Positions 48,853 through 61,140 of a stretch of 64,000 bases of DNA are shown piece after piece. Each line of letters starts with the position of its first letter. Position 1 is the first letter of the stretch. The stretch comes from Apricaphanius iberus (lineage: Eukaryota; Chordata; Actinopteri; Cyprinodontiformes; Aphaniidae): the NCBI GenBank assembly GCA_028564705.1, contig JAPXFQ010001311.1:434001-498000 (forward strand), in the 5' to 3' direction. The position numbers and the translations under genes were made by a program. A model generated the notes under the pieces. The model was not told the origin of the DNA. It searched no databases and saw nothing but the letters and a program-made list of their open reading frames with translations.

Positions 48853-49639
48853 CACAAAATATTATTTAGTGTTGTCAACGGATTAAAAAATTTTGAGATT
48901 TAATTATGATTTATAATTAAATAATCAGATCTTTTTTAAACTTACCAAATAATTGTGGTGAAAAGCCCTCATCTGGAGATATTTCCATTTAAATTCCTTA
49001 CAATATTGTGTAGAACAAAAGATTGAGATATATAACATAAAAAGTTGCTTTATGAAGTAATGTATAGGATTAAAGACACTTGAAGAGATACAGTCAGAGC
49101 CATTTGCATTCTGCTGTTTTTGATATTAGTCCCAAGTGCCAGCACCACAACTCACTGACTGAACAACCCAAAAGTCTTGTTCTATCACTATAGGAATAAA
49201 GGGAATATATCATATAAGCAATGTAGTATTTTCATCTGGACCAGTCATATCTGGACAAAACATTAACAAATAACTGCAATAATGGGCTTTTTTAGAGGAA
49301 ATATTAGAAAAATATTTACTTTTGTTAGAAAATATTATTGAATTACCCTCTCACTGGCCTTTGTAAAACAAATACTAGCACATGTCTATTTCTGTTTATA
49401 AGTCTACTTAAAGAAGATACTAAAAAACTGCTTATAGAAGGAATACCAACATGGAGTGTGCTTTATTCAGGTCCAAGATTTCATATAAATATACAGTTTG
49501 CAACTTTTTAAAGCTGTGATGATTATGCAGTAGCTCCCCTAACTTTGCTTTTAGTATTAACTATGAATACCTGGACCAAATTTCTCAACCTTTTTTATAT
49601 TATCATTAAATTGTGCCATATTGTTATTTTCCAGAAGTA

Positions 49640-50112
49640 AAACAAATGCTTTCGACACAGACTGGTGCATCCTTGGTGCATGCAGGAGTGTTTTTGCAGG
49701 TCCTTCCTCTCTGCAGCTGTTAGACTACAACCAGAACTGCTCCCACCAAACCCAATATTTTTTTACATCTCTGCAGTAATTTCCAATGTTTAACTCAATT
49801 AGCTTTTCTGCTGCTGTTCTTTGCACATCTGTTTTTTTCAGTTTTATATTCTTTACACTTGTAAATAATACATTTAGCTTTCAATACACTGTTAAGCACT
49901 TTAATTCTAATAACTAAATAGTACTTGGCTTTTAATTTTTTGTACTCATATTGTATATATATTACTCTTAATTCTAAAAAAAAAAAAAAAAACTTTTCTA
50001 TTTTTCTTTTGTCAAAGCTAAATACTTCTATTAACTGTCACTTTGCTGCTAATAGAGTCGAATTTTCCCTTTGTGGGACAATAAAGTATTATTCTATTCT
50101 ATTTTATTTTAT
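49640..50112 (+). repeat. non-LTR retrotransposon 3' untranslated region with (ATTCT)n tail
   Basis: 'gcagctgttagactacaacc' and 'agaactgctcccacc' are followed by an AT-rich stretch and then 'ttttccctttgtgggacaat' and 'aaagtattattctattctat'. A TTCTA-type tail after 'gggacaataaag' is the usual 3' end of a group of fish LINEs. Only the 3' region is present. It includes an A-run at about 49977-49991. Confidence 0.65.
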
Positions 50113-51149
50113 TCGATTCTAAATCTCAGTTGTTGAGTTCTCTTATAAAAAAACTGAATACTTACGTTGAGTATACCAAGAAATGAAAAAGAACATTACA
50201 GATAAAACGTAAAAACAACAGCTGTATGGACAACAAACTAACCGCTAACAAACTAAGCTCCCAGGAAGCAATTTCCATTTTCTAAATGCACTAGTAACTT
50301 TCACCACCCACTGAGTGAGGGACAGAAGCATTATCTTAATACAGTCTATAAAACTCAATAAAGCGATAACCTGGCCCAACAGATGTCGACTCTGGTGGAG
50401 GAACAGTGGGATGTGATGGTGCACAGCAAGTGGGTCAGACTGTCACAGGAACGCATTTTGCTTTATGTGGCTTTTTCCAAGAAGTCTGTAATGAGGTGTG
50501 CGAGTTGAAAGGCCTGCAGAGTCATGCTATCAGCTGAGCTTTTACAAATGGAGCTGCTGTTCACAGCGACCAGCTTGGATCTGCCAGTGCAAGGATGACA
50601 GTCTATTTTATTATTTCGACTACACGTCACCTTGAAATCTTTTTACCATGAGTATTCAAATTTACCCCTTTTAATATGATGTCCCTAAATAAATAAATAA
50701 GTGAAAGGCAAAGTCTATGTGTGATTAACACTCAGTATGAATGCAGGTCTTCGACAGGGGTTTGTCGAAGAGCATTGGGCCTTGTTAACATGGCAAGATT
50801 TGAAAATTGTCCTACGATTTTCACAACCTTGAGAGACCACACAGATGGCATATTGTGTTTCATCTGCAGGAGCAGGGGCCACAAGTTGGTCCTTGGCTCA
50901 TTTAAGGTAGGAAATAATGAAATATTTTTTAGTTCTTTAGTTTTGTGGCCCGGCCCTGGTAAATTTGGTCCAGAACTACTGCTGCTCTCCACTGACACCA
51001 AGAGAGTTTCAGAAAAAAGCTTCAGCAAACAGGACTTTCTTTGCCATGTCAGGCTCTTTTATGGATACTTGTTTTTAAATCAGTGCATACCGGACATGCA
51101 AACCACACAAACCCGCACACACACACACTAGAAAGACACGAATTTGCTC

Positions 51150-51470
51150 CACGCCACAGGTGGAGGAGATTCATCACAGCAAGGAGATGCTTGGACAGCA
51201 CAACTGTCAGGTGTGGCTCCGTCTTTGAAAACAACCTCGTCAGTCAGTCAGCCTTTCAGACAGACACCAGGAAATATGTTCCGTCATCTTGAATCCAAAG
51301 CATGAGCTCATCTGACGTGCTGTCTGTGACATCAACGGCATGGATATCCAATTACGTCATCAAACAAACGACACAAAGGTGGATAATCAGATCAGAGGGA
51401 GACTATTCCTTGTGTTATTCCAGCGTGACAATTTATTCTGTTCTTCCCTCAGCCAAATTAGATTTTTTTT
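51150..51470. other. repeat-free block, possible conserved non-coding element
   Basis: It includes 'gcatggatatccaattacgt', 'tgctgtctgtgacatcaacg' and 'gataatcagatcagaggg'. No repeat signature and no supported exon; overlapping short ORFs have no homology. Confidence 0.25.
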
Positions 51471-52102
51471 TCTTTTTCCGATGAGATTACCTGTAAATAA
51501 TTCACCCGCCCCGGCTCTGAAAAGGTTAATGAGACAATTCTACATGCATGCTCAGGGACCTGAGGCACATGAGGAGCTGTTCAAACTCAGAGACCCCTCC
51601 TCCTGACCCGAGGCGACGGATGTCCAACAGATTTGTCATTCCCACAGGTGGCGTGAGCGAGATCTGTTCAGGAGGATGGATTAGATCCGTGCCACGTTTG
51701 ATTTAGCCACATAACATTTCAAGCTATGCTTTGGGCTTTAGGGCGAATCTGTGTCATCAGATGAGATGATTGATGCAACATCAGTCACTCTCCTATCCTC
51801 ACGTATGGACTAAACTGGCACACAATTAAAATTATGAGAGCCTCGACTGAAAACCCTGACATAGAGCTGAAATTTAACTTATCTTTTCCACACGGCCAGA
51901 GTCCAAAGGTGAAGGAGAGCTGGAGCATGAAGCTGAGAGGAGGCACAAACCAATGAGTGATAAATATTTTAAAAGTTCAGGTTTATTGTGAGATTTTCTT
52001 TTTCCAGAAAGTAAAATAAGATCAGAGTGAACCATTAAACAGATTTTTTTTTTTTTTTGCTGCACTTTACTTACAGCATGCATCATGTTTGCTTACTCAC
52101 TT

Positions 52103-52521
52103 ATGGTGCGTTCACACTCCACACTTTTTCAGCGTCAAGCAACGCTCAAAATGGATCTAGTTTGATGTACATACATTTTTAAGCTGAAGCTTGCAAAGCG
52201 CGTGGGCGAGTCTTTCTTAGCCGTATGTTTTAAATACTAGCTGATCTTGTTTGGCTAGACAATTACACTACAGTGAGATGCTCTGATCGGTTAGTGCACT
52301 GGCTTAAGTGCGTCAAAACTTCAGCTAGCTGAACTTCTGTTTTCCTTGCGTTTCCTGCGTTGCTGCTTGAAACTTAGGTAACGTTTGAAAAACTGACGCA
52401 ACCAATGCACACAAAAGCGCCGCAGAGACTCTGACGTACCTCTGACGGACTCAACCATAGACTTTACAGGTAATATTACTGCACCTGACACTGACGTTTG
52501 GGGCAGTGTGAATGCACCATT
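52103..52521. mobile_element. MITE with TGGTGCGTTCACAC ends
   Basis: The left end is TGGTGCGTTCACACTCCACA and the reverse complement of the right end is TGGTGCATTCACACTGCCCC. The interior holds 'aagcaacgctcaaaatgg', 'gcgtcaaaacttcagc' and 'ctgacggactcaaccataga'. The right end adjoins a fold-back element. Confidence 0.7.
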
Positions 52522-52540
52522 AGACCATTTTTTAGTTACT

Positions 52541-53247
52541 TGGAATCCATCAGGAGAAGTTTATATTCAGTCGCGATCAGCGTACATCCATTTAATGGTT
52601 GTTGTGGGGGCACGTAAAGTGGTGCTTCTAAATAAGGCATTATCTGATGCAAAGCTCCTTCATTTAACCAGTGTTTTTTTAGTCATAGCTACTACCATTT
52701 CCCTCACAGTTTGAGGTGTCTTGGAAGTGCTTCTTTGTATTCTTCAGGTGTTATTTATAGGCGTTCATTCCAACTTACAACAAGCTGCCATTTTAGTGAC
52801 GCAACTGCATTGCCCCATGGTAGTTGTAGTCTGAGCAGGACTTTTACTCTGTGTGAGAACAACGGTCTTAGTCCAATTAATCATTTTCTTTTTGAAATTT
52901 GGAACACGCAAGATGTAGGGTGCAGAGTGAAAGCCTTGCTCAGACTACAACTGTCATGGCGGATGGCACCGATGTCATTGAGATTGCATGTTAGAGTAGT
53001 TGGATTCAAAGTCTGCAAAAAACCCAGCAGGCAATGAACAAGCACCTCTGAGATGCCCTGAACTCCGAGGGGAATGCTAGTGACTAAGAATACCAAAAGA
53101 CTGGTGAAATTGAGTTTTGTTCCAGATAATGCCTTGTTTAAAGCCGCTACTTCACGTGCCCTCCCATTACATATTTTATGCATTATAGAATTATATATTA
53201 TATATGCTGATCACGACTGGATATACACTTCTCCCGAAGGAATCCAT
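52541..53247. mobile_element. fold-back element with ~320-bp inverted arms
   Basis: The left arm (52541-52853) and right arm (52922-53247) are imperfect reverse complements. Paired blocks include 'gaatccatcaggagaagt' with 'acttctcccgaaggaatcc', 'cgcgatcagc' with 'gctgatcacg', 'aggcattatctgatgc' with 'gataatgcctt', and 'gtagttgtagtctgagca' with 'tgctcagactacaactg'. The loop is about 68 bases. Several short ORFs over both strands (52881-53183 minus, 53074-53334 plus) are by-products. No transposase is present. Confidence 0.88.
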
Positions 53248-53587
53248 TTGGCTCCAAACTTGTCTGGTGAGCAGGCAAACAAAATGCATGCCATAAATAA
53301 GGTCCAGGTTGAAAAAAACAAACTACGCCTTTAAATTACCAGGTATTCACGACGCTAACAAATTCAACCACAATTAATCTTTTTTTAAATCTCAACCTTT
53401 ACTGTGACCCATCTTGGTCCACTCCACTGGAAATATGAATTACCGCAGCTAAACCACCCTGTAATTTACATTTCAGCAATCTGTCTTCTTTTTCAGGTGT
53501 CAATTCCCCATTTTTAGCTGACTTTGTAAAATTTTACCAAGATGCTAAATTGGCTGATATTCCTTGAATATAGGACATATATATATA

Positions 53588-53981
53588 CAGTCAGGTCCAA
53601 AAATATCAGGACATCGACACAATGCTAACATTTTTGGCGCTATACACCACCACAATGGATATCAAATGAAACGAACAAGATGTGTTTTAACTGCAGACTG
53701 TCAGCTTTTATTTGAAACCAAGTATTGAAATCTATAAGTTTGATTTATGGTTCTTATTCTGTCCCATTACTTTTGGTCCCTTAACAAGTGGGAGGCACAT
53801 ATGCAAACTGTTGTAATTCCTACACCGTTCACCTGATTTGGATGTAAATACCCTCAAATAAAAGCTGACAGTCTGCAGTTAAAGCACATCTTGTTCATTT
53901 CATTTGATATCCATTGTGGTGGTGTATAGACCCAAAAATGTTAGCAGTGTGTCAAAGTCCCAATATTTATGGACCTGACTG
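53588..53981. mobile_element. Tc1/mariner-type MITE, 394 bp
   Basis: It starts CAGTCAGGTCCAAAAATATC and ends TTTATGGACCTGACTG. The arms pair over about 170 bp ('caccaccacaatggatatca' against 'tgatatccattgtggtggtg', 'aactgcagactgtcagctt' against 'aagctgacagtctgcagtt'). It sits in TA-rich sequence, fitting the TA target of the Tc1/mariner superfamily. No coding sequence. Confidence 0.9.
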
Positions 53982-53983
53982 GA

Positions 53984-53984
<1 letters not shown>

Positions 53985-54060
<76 letters not shown>
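53985..54060. repeat. (TA)n microsatellite
   Basis: About 36 uninterrupted TA units directly after the Tc1-type MITE. Confidence 0.97.
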
Positions 54061-54064
<4 letters not shown>

Positions 54065-54561
54065 CGTATTTTGGTTATTATTTGTAAACTTGCAAAATTG
54101 TTCATTATTGAGAAGAACTCTGACCCCTAGATGGTAGCAAAGTGTTGCTACTTTCTTCTTTGATAAAGCCTATAGAGTAAGTTTGGTCATCCTGAGCTAT
54201 CTCTGTAGTTTATACCTCTATAGGCTTTAACTACTGGAGGACAGACAGACCACTTGCTGTTATTCCAGCCTTAAACAGTGTGGCCTCTCTCTGTTCTATT
54301 TACCTGTGACACTTTCCTGGAGGAGGGCATGGAGTGAGCCGCCTACAACGTTCCCTTTCTAGAGATGATATTTTGGCCTTTTCTCTGTGTTCAACCCTCC
54401 CTCTCTCCTAGACTACAGTGTATAAAACTGAATAAGAGCTTCTCTGTTTAGTTGTGTTTTCTCTCCTAGGTGAAGCTATTAAAGTAGATATACTACTGGT
54501 GTTAACTTTTTACTAAAAGTGTTCCTAGATCAGTACATCTGGAGTTTGTTGCAGATGGCTG

Positions 54562-54660
54562 TTCACCCTGAATCAGGTTCAGGTTGTGCTGGAGGTTTCT
54601 TCTTGTTAAAGAAGAGTCTTTCCTCTTCACTGTCGCTACATGCTTGCGACAGTGGTGGCA
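54562..54660 (+). repeat. L2-type LINE 3' region fragment
   Basis: 'ctggaggtttcttcttgtta', 'agagtctttcctcttcactg' and 'tcgctacatgcttgcga' are the complement of the blocks at 27429-27500 in the L2 3' end. Without ORF or tail. Confidence 0.55.
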
Positions 54661-55334
54661 GAGGTGGGTAGAAGAGCAAAAAATGTGTACTCAACAAAAA
54701 GTAGCACTACATAAATATATTTTTACTCGCCCCCCCAAAAAAAAGTTGAAAAAGAGTAAAAAATAATTTAAAAAAGGTATTTTAAAGAATACAATAGATG
54801 GATCACTGGGAGGCTCAGAAATAAAATACCTGTTTATTTTTTTAGCTTAAACCTGAAGGTGTTGGAACCCCAGAGCATGATGCTGCCACCACCATGTTAC
54901 CATGGATGTGGTGTAGGTTTATACCAAACGTACAATATGCAATTCTGGCCAAAATGATCTAATTAGTTTTCATTAGTGCATCAGACATTTCCTCATGGTT
55001 TAGGAGATAATAGCCAGGACCTGAAGTTTACTTTGGAAAAAAAGGGCTCCAGTTTTCCCTAATCCGGACATATAAAAAACAAGAGATTCTACAACAAGTA
55101 GAATAAGCACCACTGATATAAAACCATCATTAATTATATTTATTTCTGTTTTTTTTTTTCATTTACCTTTTTTTATTGCCTCGTAGCTGGTCTAAAAAAT
55201 AACAAAAAACCCTGAAATAAATTACCTTGTTCTCAATTCTTTCCCACACAGAAACCTGGTATATTAATCTGGGTACAGGCACTTCTTTTATCCTGTCTAT
55301 ATACTTAGATACACATAGATTGATTTCATTCAAG

Positions 55335-55745
55335 GCATTCTGCGTTGACCGTCCAAAAAGAAAGTAATTCAGCGGCTGCACATTTGCACGTTGTGAAAGC
55401 GGATCCGCTGTTTAAAGATTACGTATCTGCTGAAAGCCGAGCAGAGGATCATTTCCTAGGCTGTGGCTTGTTGAGGTGGAAAATCACTGCTAAAAATTCT
55501 GCATGGAGAGCAAAACAAACACGCCAACATCAATTCATTACCTTCCCGCCAAGGCTGCATTTATGTCTCTTTCATACGGAGGGGAAAAGGAAGTTTAATG
55601 CTTCGTGGCATGTCCGAATGCCTCATGTTTGGGATTGTTTTTTCCACTTATTATACCCTCATATCAAACAATGTGGATCTTATCCATATTTATGCCTCCA
55701 AGTATTATCTCTCCGAATAAATAAGCAACTGAGACAATGATTGTG
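55335..55745. other. repeat-free block, possible conserved non-coding element
   Basis: Complex sequence with 'agtaattcagcggctgcaca', 'gcacgttgtgaaagcggatc' and 'ttcccgccaaggctgcattt'. A 131-codon plus frame (55345-55740) spans it but shows no known domain, no Kozak or splice context and no second support, so I do not call a gene. Regulatory function is inference. Confidence 0.3.
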
Positions 55746-56267
55746 AAAATCAGCAGAAAAGCCATTTTCTCTGGATTGTTTGATGGATTAAAAAGACTGA
55801 GTGTTGTTTTTGCTAGAAATAACAGTAGTAATCATGCAATTTTATTGTAATTCATTAGTTTCTTGTTTTGCAAAAATATGCAATGAAACAAAAACAAGCA
55901 TTCACAACTTTTGTAGATATGTGCCCTGAAAATCTTTCACTGAAGTCAGTGACCAGTCTTCAGCCACTGGGTGGGGGTAGTTGCTGTATGGTTGGTACGC
56001 TGCTGTAGTGTAGCAGAACAGCCACATGCTGGCTTGAAACTCTCTTCCTCCCTGATGTAACCAGAAGGATCTTCATGCTCACATGCTGTGGCCATATGTG
56101 ACTCCAGGGTTATGGAACGATATTGCATAACACCAGTAAAAAGCACCCGGGCGACAGATTAGCAGATAAAATAACATTCTTGTTTTTTATATACTTTCTT
56201 TTCTGGATGAAAACCACTGTGAAATTCACTCAAGCATACACACACACAAACACACCCACCAGAATAT

Positions 56268-56655
56268 CTAAATTCAATATTTTTGTCACAGAAAAAATTC
56301 TGCACTTCAAAAAATTAGAATATCACGAAAAAGTTAAATACTAAAAAGTTGAGATGCCACTCCCTAATCAGCAAATTGATTTAGACACCTGCAAAGGTTC
56401 CCTGAGCCTCTAATTGGTATCTTTGTCTGGGTCAATTTGACACAATCATGGGGAAGATGGCTGACTGGACAGATGTCCACAAAAGATCCTTGTTTGAGAA
56501 GGTGGTTGTTCGCAGTGTGCTGTAAAAGGGAATGTATCTAAAGTTCAGTGGAAAGAAATGTTGTGGAAGAAAATAAATATGCCAAAACACCAAGAATAAC
56601 TGCAACTCTTAGAAGATTAGTGAGCAAAACCCATTCAGTAGTTTGTAGAAGCTTC
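56268..56655 (+). pseudogene. Tc1/mariner-like transposase remnant
   Basis: 'aaaattagaatatcac' and 'cactccctaatcagcaaatt' at the left resemble Tc1-type ends. From 56449 the frame opens with MGKMADWTDV. Afterwards pieces equal to the usual 'GCSQ.AV' and 'AKPI' parts of Tc1 transposases appear in shifted frames (56515-56640). It has stops and frameshifts, and the catalytic domain is gone. A short (CA)n array at about 56237-56258 precedes it. Confidence 0.6.
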
Positions 56656-56981
56656 ACTAGGTGGCTGGAGGTTTGGCATCGAGAGGCACTACGCACATAC
56701 AAATCTGACATGTGGGCAACAAGAGTTTTATGTTTTTTGAGGGAAAAAAAAACAAGTGGGTCTCATTTATAAAACTGAAAACTGCATGAGCCACTTCTAC
56801 GGCAAGTTTTGCAGTTTTAGAAAAACAAATGTGGTGTAGAAATATGTGCAACTTTAAGCACACTAAAGAGCTTGCTTACCAACTCTTTGGAGACAAAAGA
56901 TACCTGCAGCAAAGCTGGTGAGATGGACATATCATGAATTTAAGCCATATTTTCAGACACGCAGAGCTTTACACGAACACC

Positions 56982-57006
56982 CCCCCCACACACACACACA
57001 CACACA
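56982..57006. repeat. poly(C)-(CA)n microsatellite
   Basis: Seven C followed by about nine CA units. Confidence 0.9.
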
Positions 57007-57194
57007 ACGAACAGTCAGCCCTGACCCCCCATTTTTGAAATGAGAATAAAAATGAGAAATGGCATGTCAATATGTTGAATTTAACAATGATATCGGAGTA
57101 TGTTCAAATGTATGTCTTCAGATTATATAGCAATTGCACTTAATAATAGTAGCATATACAATACTCATTGAAGTTGACTACACCTGGAGTATTT

Positions 57195-57207
57195 GGGGGG
57201 GGGGGGG
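57195..57207. repeat. poly(G) run of 13
   Basis: Thirteen G, followed by 'ttcacactgcagttagatcc', which looks like the end of a TIR-type repeat; no partner end was found. Confidence 0.85.
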
Positions 57208-57687
57208 TTCACACTGCAGTTAGATCCACTTCATATCCAACTTTTTTGCCCCTATGCAACTCATATCCGATCCCTTTGTGACAGTCTGGATGGCACACAT
57301 CTGTTTTTTGTATTAAATCTAATCCAGACAGTGGTCCTGCAGCAGTCATCTGCACCTATTAACATGATTTTAAGCACGCTGCCTGTGTTTACCTCTTGAT
57401 TAAGGAGGTAGCAGAGACCCGCACACTGACAGAATACAGTAACTACATCTATGAAGAAGTTGTATCTTCAGCAGTCCTCGCTCTCGTCAGGTTTTCATTG
57501 TCCATTTTGACTGACTGACGGGGTGAGAAAAAAATCATGTCATTTATTTTATCTGTTAAAGTTTAAAAGTATAATTGACACATTCAATAATATTTAAATT
57601 TAATTCTTTGTAATCAATCATAAATTTGAAAAAGCTATAAAAAAAATCCCCATCTGCTATCCCTCATTTACAGCTTATATTGTCTGA

Positions 57688-57825
57688 ACGTAGGGCTGGA
57701 CGATAATTTGATAGCAATATGTATCGATCAATAGACGTGTTGTGCTATAAAAAAAAAGGGGTCGATAAAAAAGTTTTATAGAAAAAAGGTTCCCCCCATT
57801 TTTTCATTGAGGTCTATCAGGTAGC
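57688..57825. repeat. dispersed repeat fragment (gggctggacgata)
   Basis: 'gtagggctggacgataattt', 'tatgtatcgatcaatagacg' and 'gtcgataaaaaag' form a recognisable type of fish MITE. One end only. Confidence 0.45.
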
Positions 57826-58265
57826 TTAAAGTGACAGTGTGTAGTTTTTGCAGTACATTTTTGAAAATAGCCATTAAAATATTATGTAGTAATAATAAGG
57901 TAAAGCACATTAATTGCAAATATTGGCGACATAGTAAAATATAACTTTAAAAATCAGTTTTAAAATACATAGGCGGGTCCTCTTTTCAGGGGAAAGCCAT
58001 ATTAGATGACGTCTTTACTTCTACAAGAGCCCGGATGGACAAAACGCACGGAACACGCCCGCTATTAAAACATTGATTTCCCCTCAAAATGCAAAAAAAG
58101 TTTTACCATAAATACATTTTTACCTCTTCACTAGTTCCAAGCGATGAAAGCGAGACTGATGTGCTCGTCATGTTGCTGCAAATAGATAATTATCAGGGAA
58201 TTGAGCGTTTGAAAACAGCATTAGTTGGACTTACAGCTCCTAATATTTTGAATTGATGGTACTTT
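57826..58265. repeat. MITE-like repeat (ttaaagtgacagtgtgtag)
   Basis: The left end is 'ttaaagtgacagtgtgtagt' and the body has 'gcgggtcctcttttcagggg', 'gaacacgcccgctattaaa'. It resembles a common fish MITE, directly adjoining the fragment before it. The right end is not clear. Confidence 0.4.
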
Positions 58266-58545
58266 TTAAAAGTAGACTTTAATTATCTAGGAATGCTGAA
58301 ACCCCAGTTCTGCTGTAATTTAGTTTTTTTGTTGTTGCTTTTATTCCAATCTTATTGTTGTGTTAAGAAGTAATCACATTGTTTAGGTTTTATATTTATT
58401 CTTATTTTTTATCACTTGGGCTGCTCCTAATTTGTTTTATTTCTTTTCACTTTTGTCATGTTACACATGTTCTTATTGCTAACTATATATTTATATATAT
58501 TTGATTTTCTATGTTTAGCACTTTGGTTTCTTTTTTGGCTGAGTA

Positions 58546-59037
58546 TACAGTACAGATGAAAAGTTTTGACACACCTTCTCATTCAGTGTGTTTTCTTTAT
58601 TTTCATGACTATTTACATTGTAGATTCTCACTGAAGGCATCAAAACTATGAATGAACACGTATGGATTTATGTAGTATTTTACAAAAAACTGTGAAATAA
58701 CCTGGCCTCCAAAGTCACCGGACCTGAACCCAATACAGATTATTTGGGGTGAGCTGAACCGCAGAGTGAAGGCAAAAGGGCCAACAAGTACTAAGCATAT
58801 CTGGAAACTCCTTCAAGACTGTTGGAAAGCCATTTCAGGTGCCTACCTCTTGAAGCTCAAGAGAATGCAAAGCTGTAATAAGAGCAAACGGTGGCTAGGT
58901 TGAGGAATCTAAAATATAACACATGCATTCAGTTATTTCACCCTTTTTAAGCACATACAGTAATTCCATATAGCAAGTGTTCATTCATAGTTTTGATGCC
59001 CTTAATTGAAATACTCAAATTTCAATTTGGTACTGTA
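58546..59037 (+). pseudogene. Tc1-like transposon, internally deleted, transposase C-terminus
   Basis: It starts TACAGTACAGATGAAAAGTT and ends GGTACTGTA. After the left inverted repeat (to about 58690) the plus frame reads WPPKSPDLNPIQIIWGELNR and later LLQDCWKAIS, the end of a Tc1 transposase with its SPDLNPIE-type DDE region (Glu replaced by Gln here). The N-terminal and central parts are missing. The right repeat keeps 'gttcattcatagttttgatg' (58978-58997) but loses most of the sequence from there to the terminal bases. Confidence 0.85.
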
Positions 59038-59602
59038 AATAAAAAAGTCTCAGCAGAATCTGATGGGGATTAATAATTGCCTTTGCCAAATATGTGTGAA
59101 CCAAACTGAACACAAGTAACGAATGACTGCAGTGTGTGGTAACATATTGACATACACTCCCAGAATGCACGAAGGAGGAAATTAAACTGATAAGATCTGA
59201 TTGAAAATTCCCCACCTTGTTTCATTCAGGAACCCAAAGAGCTCTATCTCTGGGTCCTTTATCAGTGCCTGAAGTATAAAGCATACAAGCTTATGCTTCT
59301 GTACTTATGAGATTATCCACTGATTAGATATTTTCCCTGTTTTTTTTAATATAGACACAAACCAAAATCTAGACTTGCAGTGTAACATATTCTTATGCTA
59401 TGGTTGAGCTGATAGATTGCCCTAAATTTTTAAGGAATCAAATGACACTTTAAATAACCATTTCAAGTATAGTTTAGATTTGTTTTAGTTATGAATAGTC
59501 ACATTGTGTGTTTTTCTTTCGGATATATACATATTTACTTTTTTAGTATAGGGTTATACCAACATCACACCAATGTGTATGGTAAGTGTAACGCAATTAT
59601 TG

Positions 59603-59628
59603 CTGGGGATGGATGGATGGATGGATTT
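59603..59628. repeat. (GGAT)n microsatellite
   Basis: Four to five GGAT units after 'attgctgggg'. This could be the tail of a lost SINE-like copy. Confidence 0.7.
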
Positions 59629-60904
59629 TATTTTGTTTTTTGATGATGTCCTTTCATTTTTCGTGTTATCTTTAACACTTTGAATACGTTGAACTGTATT
59701 TAATTTGACCAAATAAATAAATGCGCTTACCTGCTAGTCTAAGATAAGACCAGAGCAAAGTGAAATCATGGTGTCACAGAAACAGGGTTTCAATTGTATA
59801 CTGAACCTACAACATGGGCAATTAAGGTCGCCCTGTCTGTCCATCTATCTATACCACTGCAGCTTACTATCTCTGTTACCTTTAAGCCAATCATATTTGC
59901 ATATGTAGCGCTATTATTTACAAGATGTCAATGATTATTGACACTGAAAGTGTGAATTAGAGGTGGTGCCCTAAAACTCATCTTGTGTAAAACAAATACT
60001 GAGAAGAGGACATGGAAATTCATGGAGCCCTCTAGGTGACATTGAGGAATTTTTTTTTCTGCACCCTCGCAATAAAATGGAAAATATACACAGGTCTATT
60101 TTTCACACGGTTAAAGTAATAACATATGTTAATTTAAAATTGCACATATGTACACCTATAAATAACCTTCGTCAAACATGTATATACATTGCTAATATTT
60201 TGGTGCTGAAAACAAGTTGGTTGTTGATATTTGCGTGTATTTAGAGGACAAATAACTAATAGCAGGAAGGGAGCTCCATAACATACAATCATTTTAGTTA
60301 TTTAAAACTATTATTCGTGGTGAAAACCTTTATGAACTGTGGTGCTAGTAACAGGTCCAGTCAAGAGCTCAGAATCCTGTTTTATCTGATCAAAATCCAA
60401 TCAAACCAGCATGTATGAAAGCTGCTTATCCACCGTGTGCAACACGTATAAAAACACATTTTGACTTGAAACAATTTCCCCATCATGCATCTAAATGTTT
60501 ATCTGAAAAGCTATTTAAACATGTTCAACATTTAGACAACCTCCTGGGTTGTATTTAGAGCCAAGAAGCTGATTTGTTGTTGTGTTTATTCAGTTCAATT
60601 TATCAAAATTAAAGACTATCAGCCTACTGAGGAGAGAACAGAGCGGTGGTTGTTTTCCTAAAAGACCTTGATTGATTTCCTTTCTCTATCCTGCTCTGTC
60701 TGTGACAAATATTAATTTGTCTCCAAAGGAAAGAAGAATGTATACAGGCTTGGACAAAATAACGTTATAAAAAGTTAGAAAAAGTCTGGAAGTAATGCAG
60801 TGTGGAAGAAAAAAAAAATCAAGAAAGGAAAATGTGAGGCGTATCTTGCTGTGCTTTTCTCAGAAGTCAAAGGCCTCTGGGCAGGCAGGAATAGCTACTC
60901 AACG

Positions 60905-61140
60905 GTCAGAGGCAGCGTGAGGAAATGGATCTGAAATTAATTATCTGTCTGAGGCTTTCACCAAATATCTGTGGCCCTGACTCCGGAAGGCCGTACGTGC
61001 AATGGTGTTGCTCATCTCGATCAATGATCAGGACCCTGAACAATGCGGCTGGATGCTGCCGCTCGCTTCTCCGGGCGGCTACTCAGTTACTCTGTCAGTC
61101 AACGAAACTCCAATTCACATGAATACATATTGAGCCCTAT
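60905..61140. other. repeat-free block, possible conserved non-coding element
   Basis: 'gaaatggatctgaaattaat' with TAATTA, 'cgtacgtgcaatggtgttgc' and 'ctccaattcacatgaataca' are of high complexity and free of known repeat. TAATTA is a homeodomain-type core. Short plus ORFs here show no homology. Function is inference. Confidence 0.3.

Noticed and set aside
52881..53334. ORFs of 100 and 86 codons in the fold-back element
   Set aside because: Both lie in the inverted arms, overlap on opposite strands and match no transposase.
54280..54545. Possible solo LTR
   Set aside because: A 'tataaaactgaataagagc' stretch recalls an LTR, but there are no TG...CA borders with a target duplication that I can support.
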